A stretch of DNA of 64,000 bases from Pectobacterium araliae. Lineage in GTDB: Bacteria > Pseudomonadota > Gammaproteobacteria > Enterobacterales > Enterobacteriaceae. Below, piece after piece: positions 1 to 11,359 of this stretch. A program made the translations under genes and the position numbers. Position 1 is the stretch's first letter; the number at the start of each line of letters is the position of its first letter. The notes below the pieces were generated by a model. That model did not search any database. It saw only the letters and a program-made list of their open reading frames with translations, and had not been told where the DNA came from. The stretch lies in contig NZ_AP028908.1 in NCBI RefSeq assembly GCF_037076465.1, positions 248,001-312,000 of the forward strand, in the 5' to 3' direction.

Positions 1-165
1 ACTTGCGACTTGATGTACATTTTGTAAGGCTGAATGACACAATTATTTACGGGTTTACGACACGACACGCGCAACTTCTGCGGCAGATCACTGAGTCAGC
101 AATAACCAAGCGCTATCGACGTTAGCCAGAATTCTTTTTGTTACCCCCAAAGCAGGACAGTTACC

Positions 166-1269
166 ATGAAAAATGTTGGTTTTATTGGCTGGCGCGGTAT
201 GGTCGGCTCGGTTCTCATGCAGCGCATGGTGGAAGAACGCGACTTTGATGTGATTCACCCGGTATTCTTTTCAACGTCTCAGCACGGCGAACCGGCACCC
301 GCACTGGGCGGTCATCAAGGCGTGTTGCAGGATGCTTATAATATCGAAGCCCTGCGCGCGCTGGACATCATCATTACCTGTCAGGGCGGCGATTATACCA
401 ATGAAGTTTACCCAAAGCTGCGAGAAAGTGGCTGGCAGGGTTACTGGATCGACGCCGCATCCTCACTGCGTATGAAAGACGACGCGATTATTATTCTGGA
501 TCCGGTGAACCACGGGGTGATTCAACAGGGTCTGGATAAAGGCATTAAAACCTTTGCTGGTGGTAACTGTACCGTCAGCCTGATGCTGATGTCATTGGGC
601 GGTTTGTTTGCTAACAATCTGGTTGAGTGGGTTTCTGCTGCGACGTATCAGGCGGCGTCTGGCGGCGGTGCGCGTCACATGCGTGAACTGCTGGCTCAGA
701 TGGGCGCACTGTACGGCGAAGTGGCGAAAGAGTTACAGGACCCAGCTTCTGCGATTCTGGATATCGAACGTAAAGTGACCGCGCTGACCCGTAGCGGTTC
801 GCTGCCGACGGATAACTTCGGCGTGCCGTTGGCGGGTAGTCTGATTCCGTGGATCGACAAACAGCTGGATAACGGCCAGAGCCGTGAAGAGTGGAAAGGT
901 CAGGCGGAGACCAACAAGATTCTTAGCACCAGCAGCGTAATTCCGGTTGACGGTCTCTGCGTACGCGTCGGTGCACTGCGCTGCCACAGCCAGGCGTTCA
1001 CCATCAAACTGAAGAAAGATGTGGCGCTGCCGGAAATCGAACAACTGCTTGCCACCCATAACGACTGGGTGAAAGTGGTGCCGAACGATCGCGATATTAC
1101 CATGCGTGAACTGACCCCTGCTGCGGTAACGGGCACGCTCTCTACGCCGGTAGGTCGTCTGCGTAAGCTGAACATGGGGCCGGAATACCTGTCCGCCTTC
1201 ACGGTCGGCGATCAGCTGCTGTGGGGAGCCGCTGAACCGCTGCGCCGTATGCTGCGCATCCTGCTGTAA
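166..1269 (+). CDS. asd: aspartate-semialdehyde dehydrogenase
   Basis: Asd reduces aspartyl phosphate to aspartate semialdehyde with NADPH, the branch point to lysine/diaminopimelate, threonine and methionine, in the cytoplasm. The 367-residue protein opens with the nucleotide-binding motif GWRGMVGS and has the catalytic cysteine at residue 135 in [10 protein letters not shown], the position known for the E. coli enzyme. Length and sequence match gamma-proteobacterial Asd closely. An AGCAGGACAG ribosome site precedes the ATG. The gene is monocistronic, with a hairpin terminator 31 bases after the stop. Its place upstream of the glg operon matches E. coli, although here a GNAT gene and btsS lie between. 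Confidence 0.97.
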   Translation: MKNVGFIGWRGMVGSVLMQRMVEERDFDVIHPVFFSTSQHGEPAPALGGHQGVLQDAYNIEALRALDIIITCQGGDYTNEVYPKLRESGWQGYWIDAASSLRMKDDAIIILDPVNHGVIQQGLDKGIKTFAGGNCTVSLMLMSLGGLFANNLVEWVSAATYQAASGGGARHMRELLAQMGALYGEVAKELQDPASAILDIERKVTALTRSGSLPTDNFGVPLAGSLIPWIDKQLDNGQSREEWKGQAETNKILSTSSVIPVDGLCVRVGALRCHSQAFTIKLKKDVALPEIEQLLATHNDWVKVVPNDRDITMRELTPAAVTGTLSTPVGRLRKLNMGPEYLSAFTVGDQLLWGAAEPLRRMLRILL

Positions 1270-1299
1270 TTATCTTGCTATAGTTCTCCTGCTTTTCTG

Positions 1300-1330
1300 G
1301 CGCAACATCGGTTGATGTTGCGCTGGTTTT
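1300..1330 (+). terminator. rho-independent-like terminator of asd
   Basis: Perfect 10-bp stem (GCGCAACATC / GATGTTGCGC, 1300-1323) with a GGTT loop, followed by TGGTTTT. It lies just downstream of asd and before the GNAT gene. Confidence 0.75.
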
Positions 1331-1360
1331 ATACTCACGTTATATCGGAAACAGAAATGA

Positions 1361-1864
1361 ATGAATACCGACAGTGAAGAGAAAATACCGCAGGTATTGA
1401 CTTGGAGAAATCAGAAATTCGTTGTAACAACGAATAACGATCTACTGGATATTGATGCCATACATTGCTATTTAACGCGTTCAAGCTGGGCAACGGGCAT
1501 TGATATTGATACCGTTCAGGAATCCCTTGCTAACAGCCTTAATTTCGGGTTATTCACTGAAAGTAAGCAGATTGGGTTAGCACGTGTAGTGACGGATTTT
1601 GCGACTTTCGGTTATCTCTGTGATGTTTATGTACTGGAAGAATATCAGCAGCAAAAATTGGGAAGCTGGTTAATGGAATGCTGCCTTGACCACCCAGTGC
1701 TTAAGCGGCTGCGGCGTATTATGTTACTGACATCAACTGCACCATGGCTCTATGAAAAAGCAGGATATTCTCCGGTTAACAAAGAAAACTATGTCTGGGC
1801 GATTACTCGTCCTGATATGTATCAATCAAAGATCCATCCGGCTTTAGTAAACCCGTCAGATTAA
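1361..1864 (+). CDS. GNAT-family N-acetyltransferase
   Basis: A 167-residue single-domain GNAT protein that should transfer an acetyl group from acetyl-CoA to an unidentified small-molecule or protein amine in the cytoplasm. The acetyl-CoA loop is seen near residues 100-110 in EYQQQKLGSWLM (the Q/R-x-x-G-x-G/A type signature, here QQKLGS), preceded by the beta strand LCDVYVLEE. The C-terminal WLYEKAGYSP matches the usual Y-x-K-x-G-Y/F ending of the fold. The start at 1361 gives a normal-length domain; GGAAAC upstream is only a weak ribosome site. The gene stands alone between the asd terminator and btsS. The substrate cannot be read from the sequence. Confidence 0.8.
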   Translation: MNTDSEEKIPQVLTWRNQKFVVTTNNDLLDIDAIHCYLTRSSWATGIDIDTVQESLANSLNFGLFTESKQIGLARVVTDFATFGYLCDVYVLEEYQQQKLGSWLMECCLDHPVLKRLRRIMLLTSTAPWLYEKAGYSPVNKENYVWAITRPDMYQSKIHPALVNPSD

Positions 1865-2140
1865 GAGTCGTACCCCTCTATTAAGCATTGTTTCAGGCAA
1901 TGTTCTTATCTCTGTCAGACCCTGCTCCTCGCTACGGTAACGCGTTTATCGGCGAAATTAGCCCTGCAACTCTGTCGTACGATAAATAAATCTATAATAT
2001 TGGGTGTTAAGTTCATTTTTATGGGATAAGCCCCAATATGACGGATTTAAGCGTACGTGATCGACTGCGCAATACGTGTTTTTCACCAATTGCGATGATT
2101 CAGTCTGACGTCACCAACCCGCAACGCCTTTATCTCCCCA

Positions 2141-3859
2141 TCACGCTACACTATCCAACTGTTCCAACGCCTTACGCGCTGAGATCAACGGGACGCGTAC
2201 TTCGACCCGCGTGAATTTATCCGCCTCGCTGACTACGGTGATGCCATAGCGGTTGCCATAACGCGCTTTGATTCGGCGATCGACCAAGTTCATGCCTAAT
2301 CCATCGCCACCGCTGCGGGGTTGGTAGGTGCCTGCGTTATCTTCCACTGACAGTTCCAGCGTATTGGCGTGCAGGCGTCCGCTGATGTGGATATGCCCGT
2401 TTTCAATCATTTGCGAAGTGCCGTGCTTAATTGCATTTTCGACAATCGGTTGCAGAGAAAATGCGGGTAGTCGCGCCTCACGCAGCGCCTCCGGCAGCGA
2501 AATCTCTACCGTCAGGTGATCGGCAAAGCGCGCTTTTTCGATTTCCAGATAGGCGTTGACGTGCTCCAGCTCGTCATTGAGCGACACTTCATCATTACTG
2601 CGCTTAAGATTTTTACGGAAAAACGTCGACAGAGACAGCACCAGTTGGCGGGCGTGAGCAGGATCGCGTCGTATCACGGCGGACAACGTGTTCAGCGCGT
2701 TGAACAGAAAATGCGGATTGACCTGCGCATGCAGTAGCTTGATTTCTGACTGTGCCAGCAGCTGTTTCTGCTGTTCAAAACGCCCGGTCAGAATCTGTGC
2801 AGAAAGCAGGTGGGCAATCCCTTCCCCGAGCGTACGGTTAATGCTGGAAAATAGCTTATTTTTGGGCTCATAAAGCTTGATTGTGCCGACAATGCGCTGA
2901 TCTTCGCCACGCAGCGGGATCACCAGCGTGGAGCCCAGTTTGCAGTGTGATGACACTGAACAGGTATAAGACACCTCGTTACCGTCCGCGTACACCACCT
3001 GATTGTTGTCTATCGCCCGACGCGTGTGTGATGACGTGATAGGGGCTCCGACGTTGTGGTGGTCATCGCCCAGCCCGATAAACGCCAGTAGTTTGTCGCG
3101 ATCGGTAATCGCCACGGCACCCACACCCAGCTCTTCATACAAAATACGGGCTACGCGCATACTGTTTTGTGGGTTGAACCCCTGACGCAGCGCTCCTTCA
3201 GCGCGGGCGGCGATTTGCAGTGCTTTGGCGGAAAACGCAGAGGTGTATTTTTCAAAAATAGCGCGTCGGTCGAGCAGAATGCGCATAAACATGGCGGAAC
3301 CGATGGTATTGGTGATCATCATCGGTAGCGCAATGTCTCTCACCAGTTCAGCGGCATTATCAAATGGACGGGCAACCAGCAGGATAATCGCCATTTGCAG
3401 TATCTCCGCAACCAGCGCGGTCAGGCCGACGACGAGGGGCTTAAACAGCAAATCGATACGGTTGCGGCGTGCCAGATAGCGATGCAGCAGCCCACCGAGC
3501 AGACCTTCGGCAATGGTCGATAACATACAGGCCAGCGCGGTCATGCCACCCATCGAATAGCGGTGTAATCCGCCCGTTAACCCGACGAGAAAGCCAACAG
3601 AAGGACCGCCCAGCATGCCACCGAGCACGGCGCCTGTCGCGCGAGTATTGGCAATGGAATCGTCTATATGCAGCCCGAAATAGGTTCCCATAATGCAAAA
3701 TACAGAAAAAACCAGATAGCAGACCAGCTTGTGCGGCAGGCGGATAGTGACCTGCATCAGTGGGATGAACAGCGGGGTTTTACTGAGCAAATAAGCGATC
3801 ACCAGATAAACACACATCTGCTGTAACAGGGAAAGAATCAGATCAACCTGGCTAACCAT
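2141..3859 (-). CDS. btsS: LytS/BtsS-type sensor histidine kinase
   Basis: A 572-residue inner-membrane histidine kinase closely resembling E. coli BtsS (YehU), which senses extracellular pyruvate and phosphorylates the LytTR regulator BtsR. The N-terminal half holds the 5TM-5TMR_LYT sensor (TLFIP-type start, GLHIDDSIANTRA, GGLHRYSMGG). A GAF domain follows (GVGAVAITDRDKLLAF), then the His_kinase domain with the phospho-acceptor His in QVNPHFLFNALNT and an ATP-binding region (ENAIKHGTSQ, GLGMNLVDRR). The frame continues 32 codons upstream (to 3955), but alignment with BtsS supports the ATG at 3857-3859. No btsR gene lies next to it, unlike the E. coli btsSR operon. It is divergent from glgB. 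Confidence 0.9.
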   Translation of the reverse strand: MVSQVDLILSLLQQMCVYLVIAYLLSKTPLFIPLMQVTIRLPHKLVCYLVFSVFCIMGTYFGLHIDDSIANTRATGAVLGGMLGGPSVGFLVGLTGGLHRYSMGGMTALACMLSTIAEGLLGGLLHRYLARRNRIDLLFKPLVVGLTALVAEILQMAIILLVARPFDNAAELVRDIALPMMITNTIGSAMFMRILLDRRAIFEKYTSAFSAKALQIAARAEGALRQGFNPQNSMRVARILYEELGVGAVAITDRDKLLAFIGLGDDHHNVGAPITSSHTRRAIDNNQVVYADGNEVSYTCSVSSHCKLGSTLVIPLRGEDQRIVGTIKLYEPKNKLFSSINRTLGEGIAHLLSAQILTGRFEQQKQLLAQSEIKLLHAQVNPHFLFNALNTLSAVIRRDPAHARQLVLSLSTFFRKNLKRSNDEVSLNDELEHVNAYLEIEKARFADHLTVEISLPEALREARLPAFSLQPIVENAIKHGTSQMIENGHIHISGRLHANTLELSVEDNAGTYQPRSGGDGLGMNLVDRRIKARYGNRYGITVVSEADKFTRVEVRVPLISARKALEQLDSVA

Positions 3860-4225
3860 GGGCGGAGTCTCATCATACACAATCGCCAAATTGTACTGCT
3901 TTTTGCGAGTGGACGAATCGATCTTTAAACAAAAGATGCTAATTACTCCTGCCATAACTTATTCATATAAATATAAACAGAAAATGTCGAGCAATTCCCA
4001 GTTCTTTTCTGGTTTCTTGACTACGCTAAAGAACAGGGCGTAATGCGAGAACCCTTTCATAGTATTCATTATTTTTACATGTTGCCGTCATTCGTTAGCA
4101 AGCTAATAACTCATTATTTTTATTGGGTTTTATCGAAAGTAAAGTTTGGGAAAAATATAAGCGGCGCATAACGTTTTATATCGCTTATTTATTTAATTCA
4201 AATGGTTAATCAGAGGATGAATACC
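3860..4225. other. divergent btsS / glgB intergenic region
   Basis: 366 bp without a credible gene, AT-rich, and carrying the promoters of btsS (leftward) and the glg operon (rightward). A possible sigma70 promoter for glgB is TTGACT (4017-4022), 18 bases, TAATGC (4041-4046). The long leader would allow post-transcriptional control, but no riboswitch-like fold was recognised by eye. Confidence 0.5.
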
Positions 4226-6403
4226 ATGTCAGCGTTTTCTGATGCGATTAATTCACTTATTTCCGGGCATTATGCCGATCCATTTTCGCTGTTAGGTATG
4301 CATCATTCCTCCGAAGGTCTTGAAGTTCGAGCATTGCTGCCGGATGCGCAGGCAGCGTGGGTTGTGGATGCCAGCAATGGACGAAAAATCGTCGAGCTGG
4401 AACGTGTAGACGAGCGCGGTTTTTTTTGTGGCCAGGTGCCGCGCCGGAAACAGACTTTTCACTATCAATTAGCCGTGACCTGGCGTGAAGAAACCTGGGT
4501 GATTGAAGATCCTTATCGTTTTGGCCCGCTGTTGCAGGATATGGATATTTGGCTGTTGGCCGAAGGCACCCATCTGCGCCCTTATGAGCGGTTAGGCGCC
4601 CATCTGGAAACGCTGGATGGGGTTGAAGGCACGCGCTTTGCCGTCTGGGCACCCAATGCGCAGCGTGTTTCAGTGGTGGGAGAATTCAACTTTTGGGATG
4701 GTCGGCGGCACCCGATGCGGCTGCGCAGGGAAAATGGCATTTGGGAGCTGTTTCTGCCCAATGTGAAAGCGGGGCAGCTCTACAAATATGAAATGATCGA
4801 CAGCCACGGCAGCGTCCGGCTGAAGGCCGATCCGTATGCGTTTGAAGCGCAGATGCGCCCAGATACCGCGTCGCTGATTACACCGCTGCCTGAGAAAGTT
4901 CCGACCAACGAGGTTCGCCGTGAAGCGAATAGCCTGCGTTCCCCTATCTCCATTTATGAAGTCCACCTCGGTTCCTGGCGGCGGCATGCGGATAACAACT
5001 TCTGGCTGAGCTATCAGGAACTGGCGAAGCAACTGATTGATTATGTGCAGTACATGGGCTTCACACATGTGGAGCTGATGCCGATTAACGAACACCCGTT
5101 CGATGGCAGCTGGGGTTATCAGCCGCTGGGGTTGTATGCGCCAACGCGCCGCTTCGGCACCGCGCAGGAGTTCAGGGCATTTGTTGATGCGCTCCATGAT
5201 GCGGGTATTAACGTTTTGCTGGACTGGGTGCCGGGGCATTTCCCCGGCGACGAATACGGTTTGGCACAGTTTGACGGCACCGCGCTGTATGAATATGCCG
5301 ATCCGCGCGAAGGTTATCATCAGGATTGGAACACGCTGATTTACAACTATGGCCGCCATGAGGTGCGTAATTATCTGGCGGGTAATGCGCTGTTCTGGAT
5401 GGAACGTTATGGTATCGACGGGCTACGAGTCGATGCCGTAGCTTCTATGATTTACCGCGACTACAGCCGTAGCGAAGGCGAATGGGTGCCTAACCATTAC
5501 GGCGGTAAAGAAAATCTCGAAGCGATTGCATTCCTGCGTTACACCAACCACATGTTGGGTCATGCTGCACCAGCGGCTATCACGCTTGCCGAAGAGTCCA
5601 CCGATTATCCAGGTGTCACGCTGCCGCCGGACTGCAACGGCTTAGGATTTCACTACAAGTGGAACATGGGCTGGATGCACGACACGCTGGCCTATATGCA
5701 GCAAGATCCGGTTCATCGCAAATATCACCACGATTTGCTGACATTCGGTATGTTGTACGCCTATAGCGAGAATTTCGTGTTGCCGCTGTCTCATGACGAA
5801 GTGGTACACGGTAAACGTTCGTTGCTGGATCGCATGCCCGGCGATGTCTGGCAGAAATTTGCCAATTTACGCGCGTATTACGGCTTTATGTGGGCCTATC
5901 CCGGCAAGAAGCTGCTGTTTATGGGCTGCGAATTTGCGCAAGGGCGTGAGTGGAACCACGATGCTAGTCTGGACTGGCATCTGCTGGATGAACCGGAAGG
6001 ATGGCACCGCGGCGTTCAGGCGCTGGTGCGCGATCTCAACCATTACTATCGCCAGCAGCCGTCGCTGTATCAGCTGGATTTTCAGCCGCAGGGCTTTGAA
6101 TGGCTGGTGGTGGATGACAGGGAAAACTCGGTCTTTGCCTTTGTCCGGCGTGATGAACAGGGCAATGAAGTGCTGGTTGTTAGTAATTTTACGCCGGTTC
6201 CACGTCACGGCTATCGGATTGGCATCAACCAGCCAGGTGGCTGGCGTGAGGTCATCAATACCGATTCTGTCCACTACAACGGTAGCGATCAGGGCAATGT
6301 TGGGACGATTTACAGCGAGGAGTGGGGCAGTCACCAGCGCCAGCATTCCCTTGTTCTGACCATTCCACCGCTTGCCACGCTGTACTTGGTGAAGGAGGTG
6401 TAA
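4226..6403 (+). CDS. glgB: 1,4-alpha-glucan branching enzyme
   Basis: GlgB cuts alpha-1,4 glucan chains and re-attaches them as alpha-1,6 branches during glycogen synthesis. The 725-residue protein (E. coli 728) has the duplicated N-terminal CBM48-like region of long-form branching enzymes, then a GH13 barrel. The four GH13 motifs are visible: DWVPGHFP (I), GLRVDAVAS with the nucleophile Asp (II), ITLAEEST with the acid Glu (III) and [11 protein letters not shown] (IV). Three in-frame ATGs exist (4202, 4217, 4226). AGAGG at 4212-4216 is 9 bases from the last, which also matches the E. coli start, so 4226 was chosen. It is the first gene of glgBXCAP and abuts glgX without a gap. Confidence 0.97.
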   Translation: MSAFSDAINSLISGHYADPFSLLGMHHSSEGLEVRALLPDAQAAWVVDASNGRKIVELERVDERGFFCGQVPRRKQTFHYQLAVTWREETWVIEDPYRFGPLLQDMDIWLLAEGTHLRPYERLGAHLETLDGVEGTRFAVWAPNAQRVSVVGEFNFWDGRRHPMRLRRENGIWELFLPNVKAGQLYKYEMIDSHGSVRLKADPYAFEAQMRPDTASLITPLPEKVPTNEVRREANSLRSPISIYEVHLGSWRRHADNNFWLSYQELAKQLIDYVQYMGFTHVELMPINEHPFDGSWGYQPLGLYAPTRRFGTAQEFRAFVDALHDAGINVLLDWVPGHFPGDEYGLAQFDGTALYEYADPREGYHQDWNTLIYNYGRHEVRNYLAGNALFWMERYGIDGLRVDAVASMIYRDYSRSEGEWVPNHYGGKENLEAIAFLRYTNHMLGHAAPAAITLAEESTDYPGVTLPPDCNGLGFHYKWNMGWMHDTLAYMQQDPVHRKYHHDLLTFGMLYAYSENFVLPLSHDEVVHGKRSLLDRMPGDVWQKFANLRAYYGFMWAYPGKKLLFMGCEFAQGREWNHDASLDWHLLDEPEGWHRGVQALVRDLNHYYRQQPSLYQLDFQPQGFEWLVVDDRENSVFAFVRRDEQGNEVLVVSNFTPVPRHGYRIGINQPGGWREVINTDSVHYNGSDQGNVGTIYSEEWGSHQRQHSLVLTIPPLATLYLVKEV

Positions 6404-8380
6404 ATGGCGGAATTGCAGACGGGCAAGCCGACGCCGCTTGGAGCCAGTTTTGATGGGCAAGGCGTGAATTTCGCGTTGTTTTCGGCGGATGCCGAGCGGG
6501 TTGAACTGTGTGTGTTCGACGAGCGTCAGCAGGAACAGCGGCTCGAACTGACCGCACGCAGCGGTGATATTTGGCATGGCTATCTTCCCGATGCACAGCC
6601 GGGCTTACGCTACGGTTTTCGGGTCGATGGGCCGTTCGAGCCGTCACAGGGTTTACGCTTCAATCCGCATAAACTGCTGTTAGACCCGTGCGCTCGCCAG
6701 CTTGATGGCTGGGTGGTGGATGACGTTTGTCTGCAAGGCGGGATTGATCAGCGCGATGAACGCGATAGCGCTGAGATCATGGCGAAGTGCGTGGTCACGG
6801 TTGAGGATTACGACTGGCAGGGTGACCAACATCCGCAAACGCCCTGGCGTCAGACGGTAATTTACGAGGCACACGTTCGCGGGTTGACGCAACGGCACCC
6901 CGATATTCCCGAAGACATTCGCGGTAGCTATGCGGCGTTAGGCCACCCGGTGATGATTGACTATCTGACGTCGCTGGGCATCACGGCGCTGGAATTGCTC
7001 CCAGTGCAGCAGCATGCCGATGAACCACGACTTCAGCAACTGGGGCTGCGTAATTACTGGGGCTATAACGTGTTACTGCCGTTTGCGGTGGATAACAGTC
7101 TGGCTACTGGCGACGACGCGCTGAATGAATTTCGCGATGCGGTGAAAGCGCTGCATCGCGCAGGGATTGAGGTCATTTTGGATGTGGTGTTCAACCACAG
7201 CGCCGAACTGGACGTCAAAGGCCCCACGCTGTGCCAGCGCGGCATCGATAACCGCAGCTATTACTGGCTGAGCGAAAACGGCGAATACTATAACTGGACC
7301 GGCTGCGGTAATGTGCTGCGCCTGAATCATCCGGCGGTGATTGACTGGGTGATGGACTGCCTGCGCTTCTGGCGCGAGGTCTGCCACGTTGACGGTTTTC
7401 GTTTCGATCTGGCAACGGTGCTGGGGCGTACTCCAGATTTTACCGCTGCCGCACCGCTGCTGTCTGCCATGAAAAACGATAGCCGCTTACAGGGCTGCAA
7501 GCTGATTGCTGAACCATGGGATATCGGACATGGCGGCTACCAACTGGGTCAGTTCCCGACACCGTTTGCCGAGTGGAGCGACCGCTATCGTGATGACATG
7601 CGCCGTTTTTGGCTGCATGGTGATATTTCTCTCGGTGCATTTGCCCGCCGCTTTGCGGCCTCCAGCGATCTCTTCCAGCAGCATGACCGCCTGCCTTACG
7701 CCTCCATCAATAAACTGACGGCTCATGACGGCTTTACGCTACGTGATGTGGTGAGTTTCAACCACAAGCACAACGATGCTAACGGCGAGGGCAACCGTGA
7801 CGGTACAGACAGCAATTTCAGCAACAACCACGGCACGGAAGGGCTGGAGGCGGATGACGACATCCTCCAACGCCGACTCGCTAGCCAGAAGGCGCTGCTG
7901 ACGACGCTGATTTTGTCGCAGGGAACGCCGATGCTGCTGGCGGGCGATGAACAGGGTCACAGCCAGCAGGGCAACAACAACGCCTACTGCCAAGACAATG
8001 AATTGACCTGGCTGCACTGGGAAAACGTCGATCGGGGCTTGCGTGAATTTGTCGCTGGGTTGATCCAACTGCGCCGCACTATCCCGGCATTACAGCAGGA
8101 AACATGGTGGCAAGAAGGGGATGGCGCGGTGCAGTGGCTGAACCGAGAAGGGCAACCGTTGACGCCGCAGCAGTGGGAGCAAGGAGAGCATCAGCTACAG
8201 ATTTTACTTTCCGGTCATTGGCTTGTGCTGGTCAACGCCAGCCTGCATGCCGGTGCGTTCATTTTGCCAGAAGGCCACTGGCAGGTTTCACCGCCGTTTG
8301 ATGAGACGAACCCGCCTGAAGGCGGGGTGTGGCACGGACAAGCGCAGGCGGTAGGCGTCTTGATAAAACAGACCGCCTAA
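6404..8380 (+). CDS. glgX: glycogen debranching enzyme
   Basis: GlgX hydrolyses the alpha-1,6 branch points of phosphorylase-limited glycogen, releasing malto-oligosaccharides that MalQ and MalP can process. The 658-residue protein (E. coli 657) has an N-terminal CBM48 domain (about residues 10-100) and a GH13 barrel with [10 protein letters not shown] (I), GFRFDLATV with the nucleophile Asp (II), LIAEPWDIG with the acid Glu (III) and [12 protein letters not shown] (IV). The ATG follows the glgB stop directly, and a strong GGAGGTG lies inside the end of glgB, so the two are translationally coupled. No frameshift is seen. The dispersed 111-bp repeat starts five bases after its stop. Confidence 0.97.
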   Translation: MAELQTGKPTPLGASFDGQGVNFALFSADAERVELCVFDERQQEQRLELTARSGDIWHGYLPDAQPGLRYGFRVDGPFEPSQGLRFNPHKLLLDPCARQLDGWVVDDVCLQGGIDQRDERDSAEIMAKCVVTVEDYDWQGDQHPQTPWRQTVIYEAHVRGLTQRHPDIPEDIRGSYAALGHPVMIDYLTSLGITALELLPVQQHADEPRLQQLGLRNYWGYNVLLPFAVDNSLATGDDALNEFRDAVKALHRAGIEVILDVVFNHSAELDVKGPTLCQRGIDNRSYYWLSENGEYYNWTGCGNVLRLNHPAVIDWVMDCLRFWREVCHVDGFRFDLATVLGRTPDFTAAAPLLSAMKNDSRLQGCKLIAEPWDIGHGGYQLGQFPTPFAEWSDRYRDDMRRFWLHGDISLGAFARRFAASSDLFQQHDRLPYASINKLTAHDGFTLRDVVSFNHKHNDANGEGNRDGTDSNFSNNHGTEGLEADDDILQRRLASQKALLTTLILSQGTPMLLAGDEQGHSQQGNNNAYCQDNELTWLHWENVDRGLREFVAGLIQLRRTIPALQQETWWQEGDGAVQWLNREGQPLTPQQWEQGEHQLQILLSGHWLVLVNASLHAGAFILPEGHWQVSPPFDETNPPEGGVWHGQAQAVGVLIKQTA

Positions 8381-8384
8381 GCGC

Positions 8385-8495
8385 AATACTGGTCACTTAA
8401 GCCGGTTATTAGGGGAAACACAGGGGGAGGTTCCCGCAGGGATACCTCACCCCTGTGGTCGCCCCGTGTATCTCGATGCTTAAACGAGCGGTATT
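8385..8495 (+). repeat. dispersed ~111-bp intergenic repeat, copy 1
   Basis: Begins AATACTGGTCACTTAAGCC and ends TAAACGAGCGGTATT, with five-base inverted ends (AATAC/GTATT). Nearly the same sequence occurs at 35626-35738 (inverted) and 49934-50044, with a short form at 22023-22072. It contains GC-rich complementary segments (CAGGGGGAGG against CCTCACCCCTG) that could fold into a hairpin. Here it lies between glgX and glgC inside the glg operon, so it is probably transcribed. Confidence 0.85.
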
Positions 8496-8539
8496 TCCGC
8501 CTGAGCGCAAGCCATTAAAAGAATAATCAGGAGATAGCC

Positions 8540-9817
8540 ATGGTGAACAACGATAAGCATGACCCTCTGATGTTGGCAAGACAGCTCCCTCTGAAATCCG
8601 TGGCATTAATTTTGGCCGGAGGCCGTGGAACGCGGCTGAAAGGGCTGACGGCATTGCGTGCCAAGCCCGCCGTCCATTTTGGCGGCAAATTTCGCATCAT
8701 TGATTTTGCGCTCTCTAACTGCCTGAATTCCGGCATACGTCGTATTGGCGTGATTACGCAATATCAGTCGCATACGCTGGTGCAGCACATTCAGCGCGGC
8801 TGGTCATTTCTGAATGCGGAAATGAACGAGTTTGTCGATTTACTCCCCGCACAGCAACGCCATTCTACCGATCACTGGTATCGGGGAACGGCGGATGCCG
8901 TTTGTCAGAATCTCGACATTATTCGGCGCTACCGTGCGGAGTATGTGGTGATCCTCGCGGGCGATCACATCTACAAGATGGACTACTCACGTATGCTGAT
9001 TGATCACGTGGAGAAAGGGGCTGAATGTACGGTCGCTTGCCTGCCCGTACCGCTGGAAGAAGCCAATGCTTTTGGCGTCATGAGCGTGGACAAACAGCAT
9101 CGCATCCTCGATTTTGCCGAAAAACCGGATAACCCGACGCCGATGCCGGATAACCCGGATATGGCGCTCGCGAGCATGGGGATCTATGTTTTTAATGCGG
9201 ACTATCTTTATCAACTGTTGGAAGCGGATCGCAACGCACCGGATTCTAATCATGATTTTGGCCAGGATCTGATCCCGAAGATTGTCTCACAGCGTTTGGC
9301 CTGGGCGCATCCGTTTACCCTGTCGTGCGTCACATCGGGTGAAGATGAGCACCAGTATTGGCGGGATGTCGGCACGCTGGACGCTTACTGGCGCGCCAAT
9401 CTCGATCTGGCGTCAGTGACGCCGGAACTGGATGTGTACGATCTGCACTGGCCGATTCGTTCCGCCATTGAATCGTTGCCGCCCGCCAAATTTGTTCAGG
9501 ATCGCTCCGGCAGCCATGGCATGACGATGAACTCGCTGGTATCCGGGGGCTGCATTGTTTCCGGTTCGGTTGTCACGCATTCGGTGTTGTTCCCGCGGGT
9601 GCGGGTCAATTCATTTTGTAGTATCGATTCGACGGTGATCCTGCCGGATGTCAACGTGGGACGCTCCTGTCGTTTACGCCGTTGCGTGATTGACCGTGCC
9701 TGCCACCTGCCGGAAGGCATGGTGATTGGTGAAAATGCGGAAGAGGATAGCCGCCGTTTTTACCGATCGGAAGAAGGGATCGTTCTGGTCACGCGATCGA
9801 TGTTGGAAAAGCTGTAA
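8540..9817 (+). CDS. glgC: glucose-1-phosphate adenylyltransferase
   Basis: GlgC makes ADP-glucose from glucose-1-phosphate and ATP, the committed and allosterically controlled step of bacterial glycogen synthesis. The 425-residue protein has the nucleotidyltransferase signature [13 protein letters not shown] near residue 25, the [14 protein letters not shown] region (the Lys is part of the fructose-1,6-bisphosphate site in E. coli), the substrate loop WYRGTADAV and [13 protein letters not shown], and a C-terminal left-handed beta helix ([12 protein letters not shown]). AGGAG sits six bases before the ATG. It follows glgX after a 159-bp gap filled mostly by the dispersed repeat, and precedes glgA by 28 bases. 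Confidence 0.97.
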   Translation: MVNNDKHDPLMLARQLPLKSVALILAGGRGTRLKGLTALRAKPAVHFGGKFRIIDFALSNCLNSGIRRIGVITQYQSHTLVQHIQRGWSFLNAEMNEFVDLLPAQQRHSTDHWYRGTADAVCQNLDIIRRYRAEYVVILAGDHIYKMDYSRMLIDHVEKGAECTVACLPVPLEEANAFGVMSVDKQHRILDFAEKPDNPTPMPDNPDMALASMGIYVFNADYLYQLLEADRNAPDSNHDFGQDLIPKIVSQRLAWAHPFTLSCVTSGEDEHQYWRDVGTLDAYWRANLDLASVTPELDVYDLHWPIRSAIESLPPAKFVQDRSGSHGMTMNSLVSGGCIVSGSVVTHSVLFPRVRVNSFCSIDSTVILPDVNVGRSCRLRRCVIDRACHLPEGMVIGENAEEDSRRFYRSEEGIVLVTRSMLEKL

Positions 9818-9845
9818 ACGCCATCGGCATAAAATGGGAGTCATA

Positions 9846-11285
9846 ATGCGGGTCTTACATGTTTGTTCAGAGCTGTTTCCACTATTGAAAACCGGCGGTC
9901 TTGCGGATGTGGCAGGTGCGTTGCCCAGCGCGCAAATTGCGGCGGGCATGGATGCCCGCGTCATCCTGCCTGCCTTCCCCGATTTAAAAAAAGGGATCGC
10001 CGATATACAAATTGTGCGTGAGCTGGATACGTTTGCCGGACATGTCACTCTCCTGTTCGGCCATTTTAACGGCGTCGGTATTTATCTGATTGATGTGCCT
10101 GAACTGTATGAACGCGCGGGCAGCCCTTATCACGATCCGGCACTTTATGCTTACGCCGATAACTATCTGCGGTTTGCGCTGCTGGGGTGGATGGGGTGTG
10201 AAATGGCGTGCGGGTTGGACCCCTATTGGCGGCCCGATATTGTGCATGCTCATGACTGGCACGCGGGGTTGACCTGCGCCTATCTGGCAGCACGTAACCG
10301 TCCGGCGAAATCGATCTTTACCGTTCACAATTTGGCTTATCAAGGGCTGTTTGATGCCCGACATATGGCGGATCTCCATTTACCGAGAGATTTCTTTCAG
10401 GTGTACGGGCTGGAGTTTTACGGCCAGATTTCTTACCTCAAGGCAGGGTTGTTCTACGCCGACCACATTACGACTGTGAGCCCGACCTACGCGCATGAGA
10501 TTACGCTGCCAGCCTATGGTTATGGTATGGAAGGCTTGCTACAGGCGCGTGAAGAAGAAGGGCGGCTGTCTGGCATTCTCAATGGCGTTGATGAGACGAT
10601 TTGGAATCCGGCGCACGATCCTTTACTCACCAGCCATTACAGCCGCGATGCGCTAGCGGACAAAGCCGAAAATAAACGACGCCTGCAAACGGCGATGGGG
10701 CTGAAAGTTGATGACAAGGCGCCGGTTTTTGCCATCGTCAGTCGCCTGACCAGCCAGAAAGGACTCGACATTGCATTAAGCGCGATACCCGATCTGCTAG
10801 AGCAGGGCGGGCAACTGGTGGTGCTGGGCGCAGGAGATGCTGATTTGCAGGAAGGTTTTCTGGCCGCCGCAGCCGAATATCACGGTCAGGTTGGTGTACA
10901 GATTGGCTATCACGAAGCCTTCTCGCACCGCATTATTGGCGGCGCGGATGTCATCATGGTGCCCAGCCGATTTGAGCCCTGCGGGTTAACGCAGCTCTAT
11001 GGCCTGAAGTATGGCACGTTGCCGCTGGTGCGCCGAACGGGTGGGCTGGCGGATACGGTATCCGACTGCTCGCTGGAGAATCTGGCAGATGGTCTGGCAA
11101 GCGGGTTTGTCTTTAACGATTGCAACGTAGGATCGCTATCCCGCGCGATTCGTCGTGTGTTCGTGTTGTGGTCCCGGCCTACACTATGGCGCTATGTGCA
11201 GCGTCAGGCGATGGCGATGGATTTTGGTTGGCAGATTTCTGCTCAGGCTTATGGTGCGCTCTATCAACGCTTGTATACCCACTAG
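9846..11285 (+). CDS. glgA: glycogen synthase (ADP-glucose)
   Basis: GlgA (GT5) transfers glucose from ADP-glucose to the non-reducing end of the growing alpha-1,4 glucan. The 479-residue protein (E. coli 477) starts [18 protein letters not shown] with the ADP-glucose-binding KTGG motif, and has the C-terminal Rossmann half with [17 protein letters not shown], including the conserved Glu, and a second TGGL motif ([10 protein letters not shown]). The open frame reaches back to 9726, but that overlaps the end of glgC and lacks homology. The ATG at 9846 has GGGAG six bases upstream. Fourth gene of glgBXCAP. Confidence 0.97.
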   Translation: MRVLHVCSELFPLLKTGGLADVAGALPSAQIAAGMDARVILPAFPDLKKGIADIQIVRELDTFAGHVTLLFGHFNGVGIYLIDVPELYERAGSPYHDPALYAYADNYLRFALLGWMGCEMACGLDPYWRPDIVHAHDWHAGLTCAYLAARNRPAKSIFTVHNLAYQGLFDARHMADLHLPRDFFQVYGLEFYGQISYLKAGLFYADHITTVSPTYAHEITLPAYGYGMEGLLQAREEEGRLSGILNGVDETIWNPAHDPLLTSHYSRDALADKAENKRRLQTAMGLKVDDKAPVFAIVSRLTSQKGLDIALSAIPDLLEQGGQLVVLGAGDADLQEGFLAAAAEYHGQVGVQIGYHEAFSHRIIGGADVIMVPSRFEPCGLTQLYGLKYGTLPLVRRTGGLADTVSDCSLENLADGLASGFVFNDCNVGSLSRAIRRVFVLWSRPTLWRYVQRQAMAMDFGWQISAQAYGALYQRLYTH

Positions 11286-11359
11286 TTTCCTGTGGCGCGT
11301 CATCCGCGTGCAATCTGAAAACGACAGGGTAGGATAACACTCACTTGGGAATGAATATT

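Noticed and set aside
1880..1912. Hairpin CATTG/CAATG downstream of the GNAT gene as a terminator
   Set aside because: Only a five-base stem and no T run.
1865..2140. Short frame beginning MTDLSVRDRLR at 2038 and an 8-bp inverted repeat ATATTGGG/CCCAATAT just upstream
   Set aside because: No ribosome site, the frame runs into btsS antisense, and no known protein or insertion-sequence remnant was recognised.
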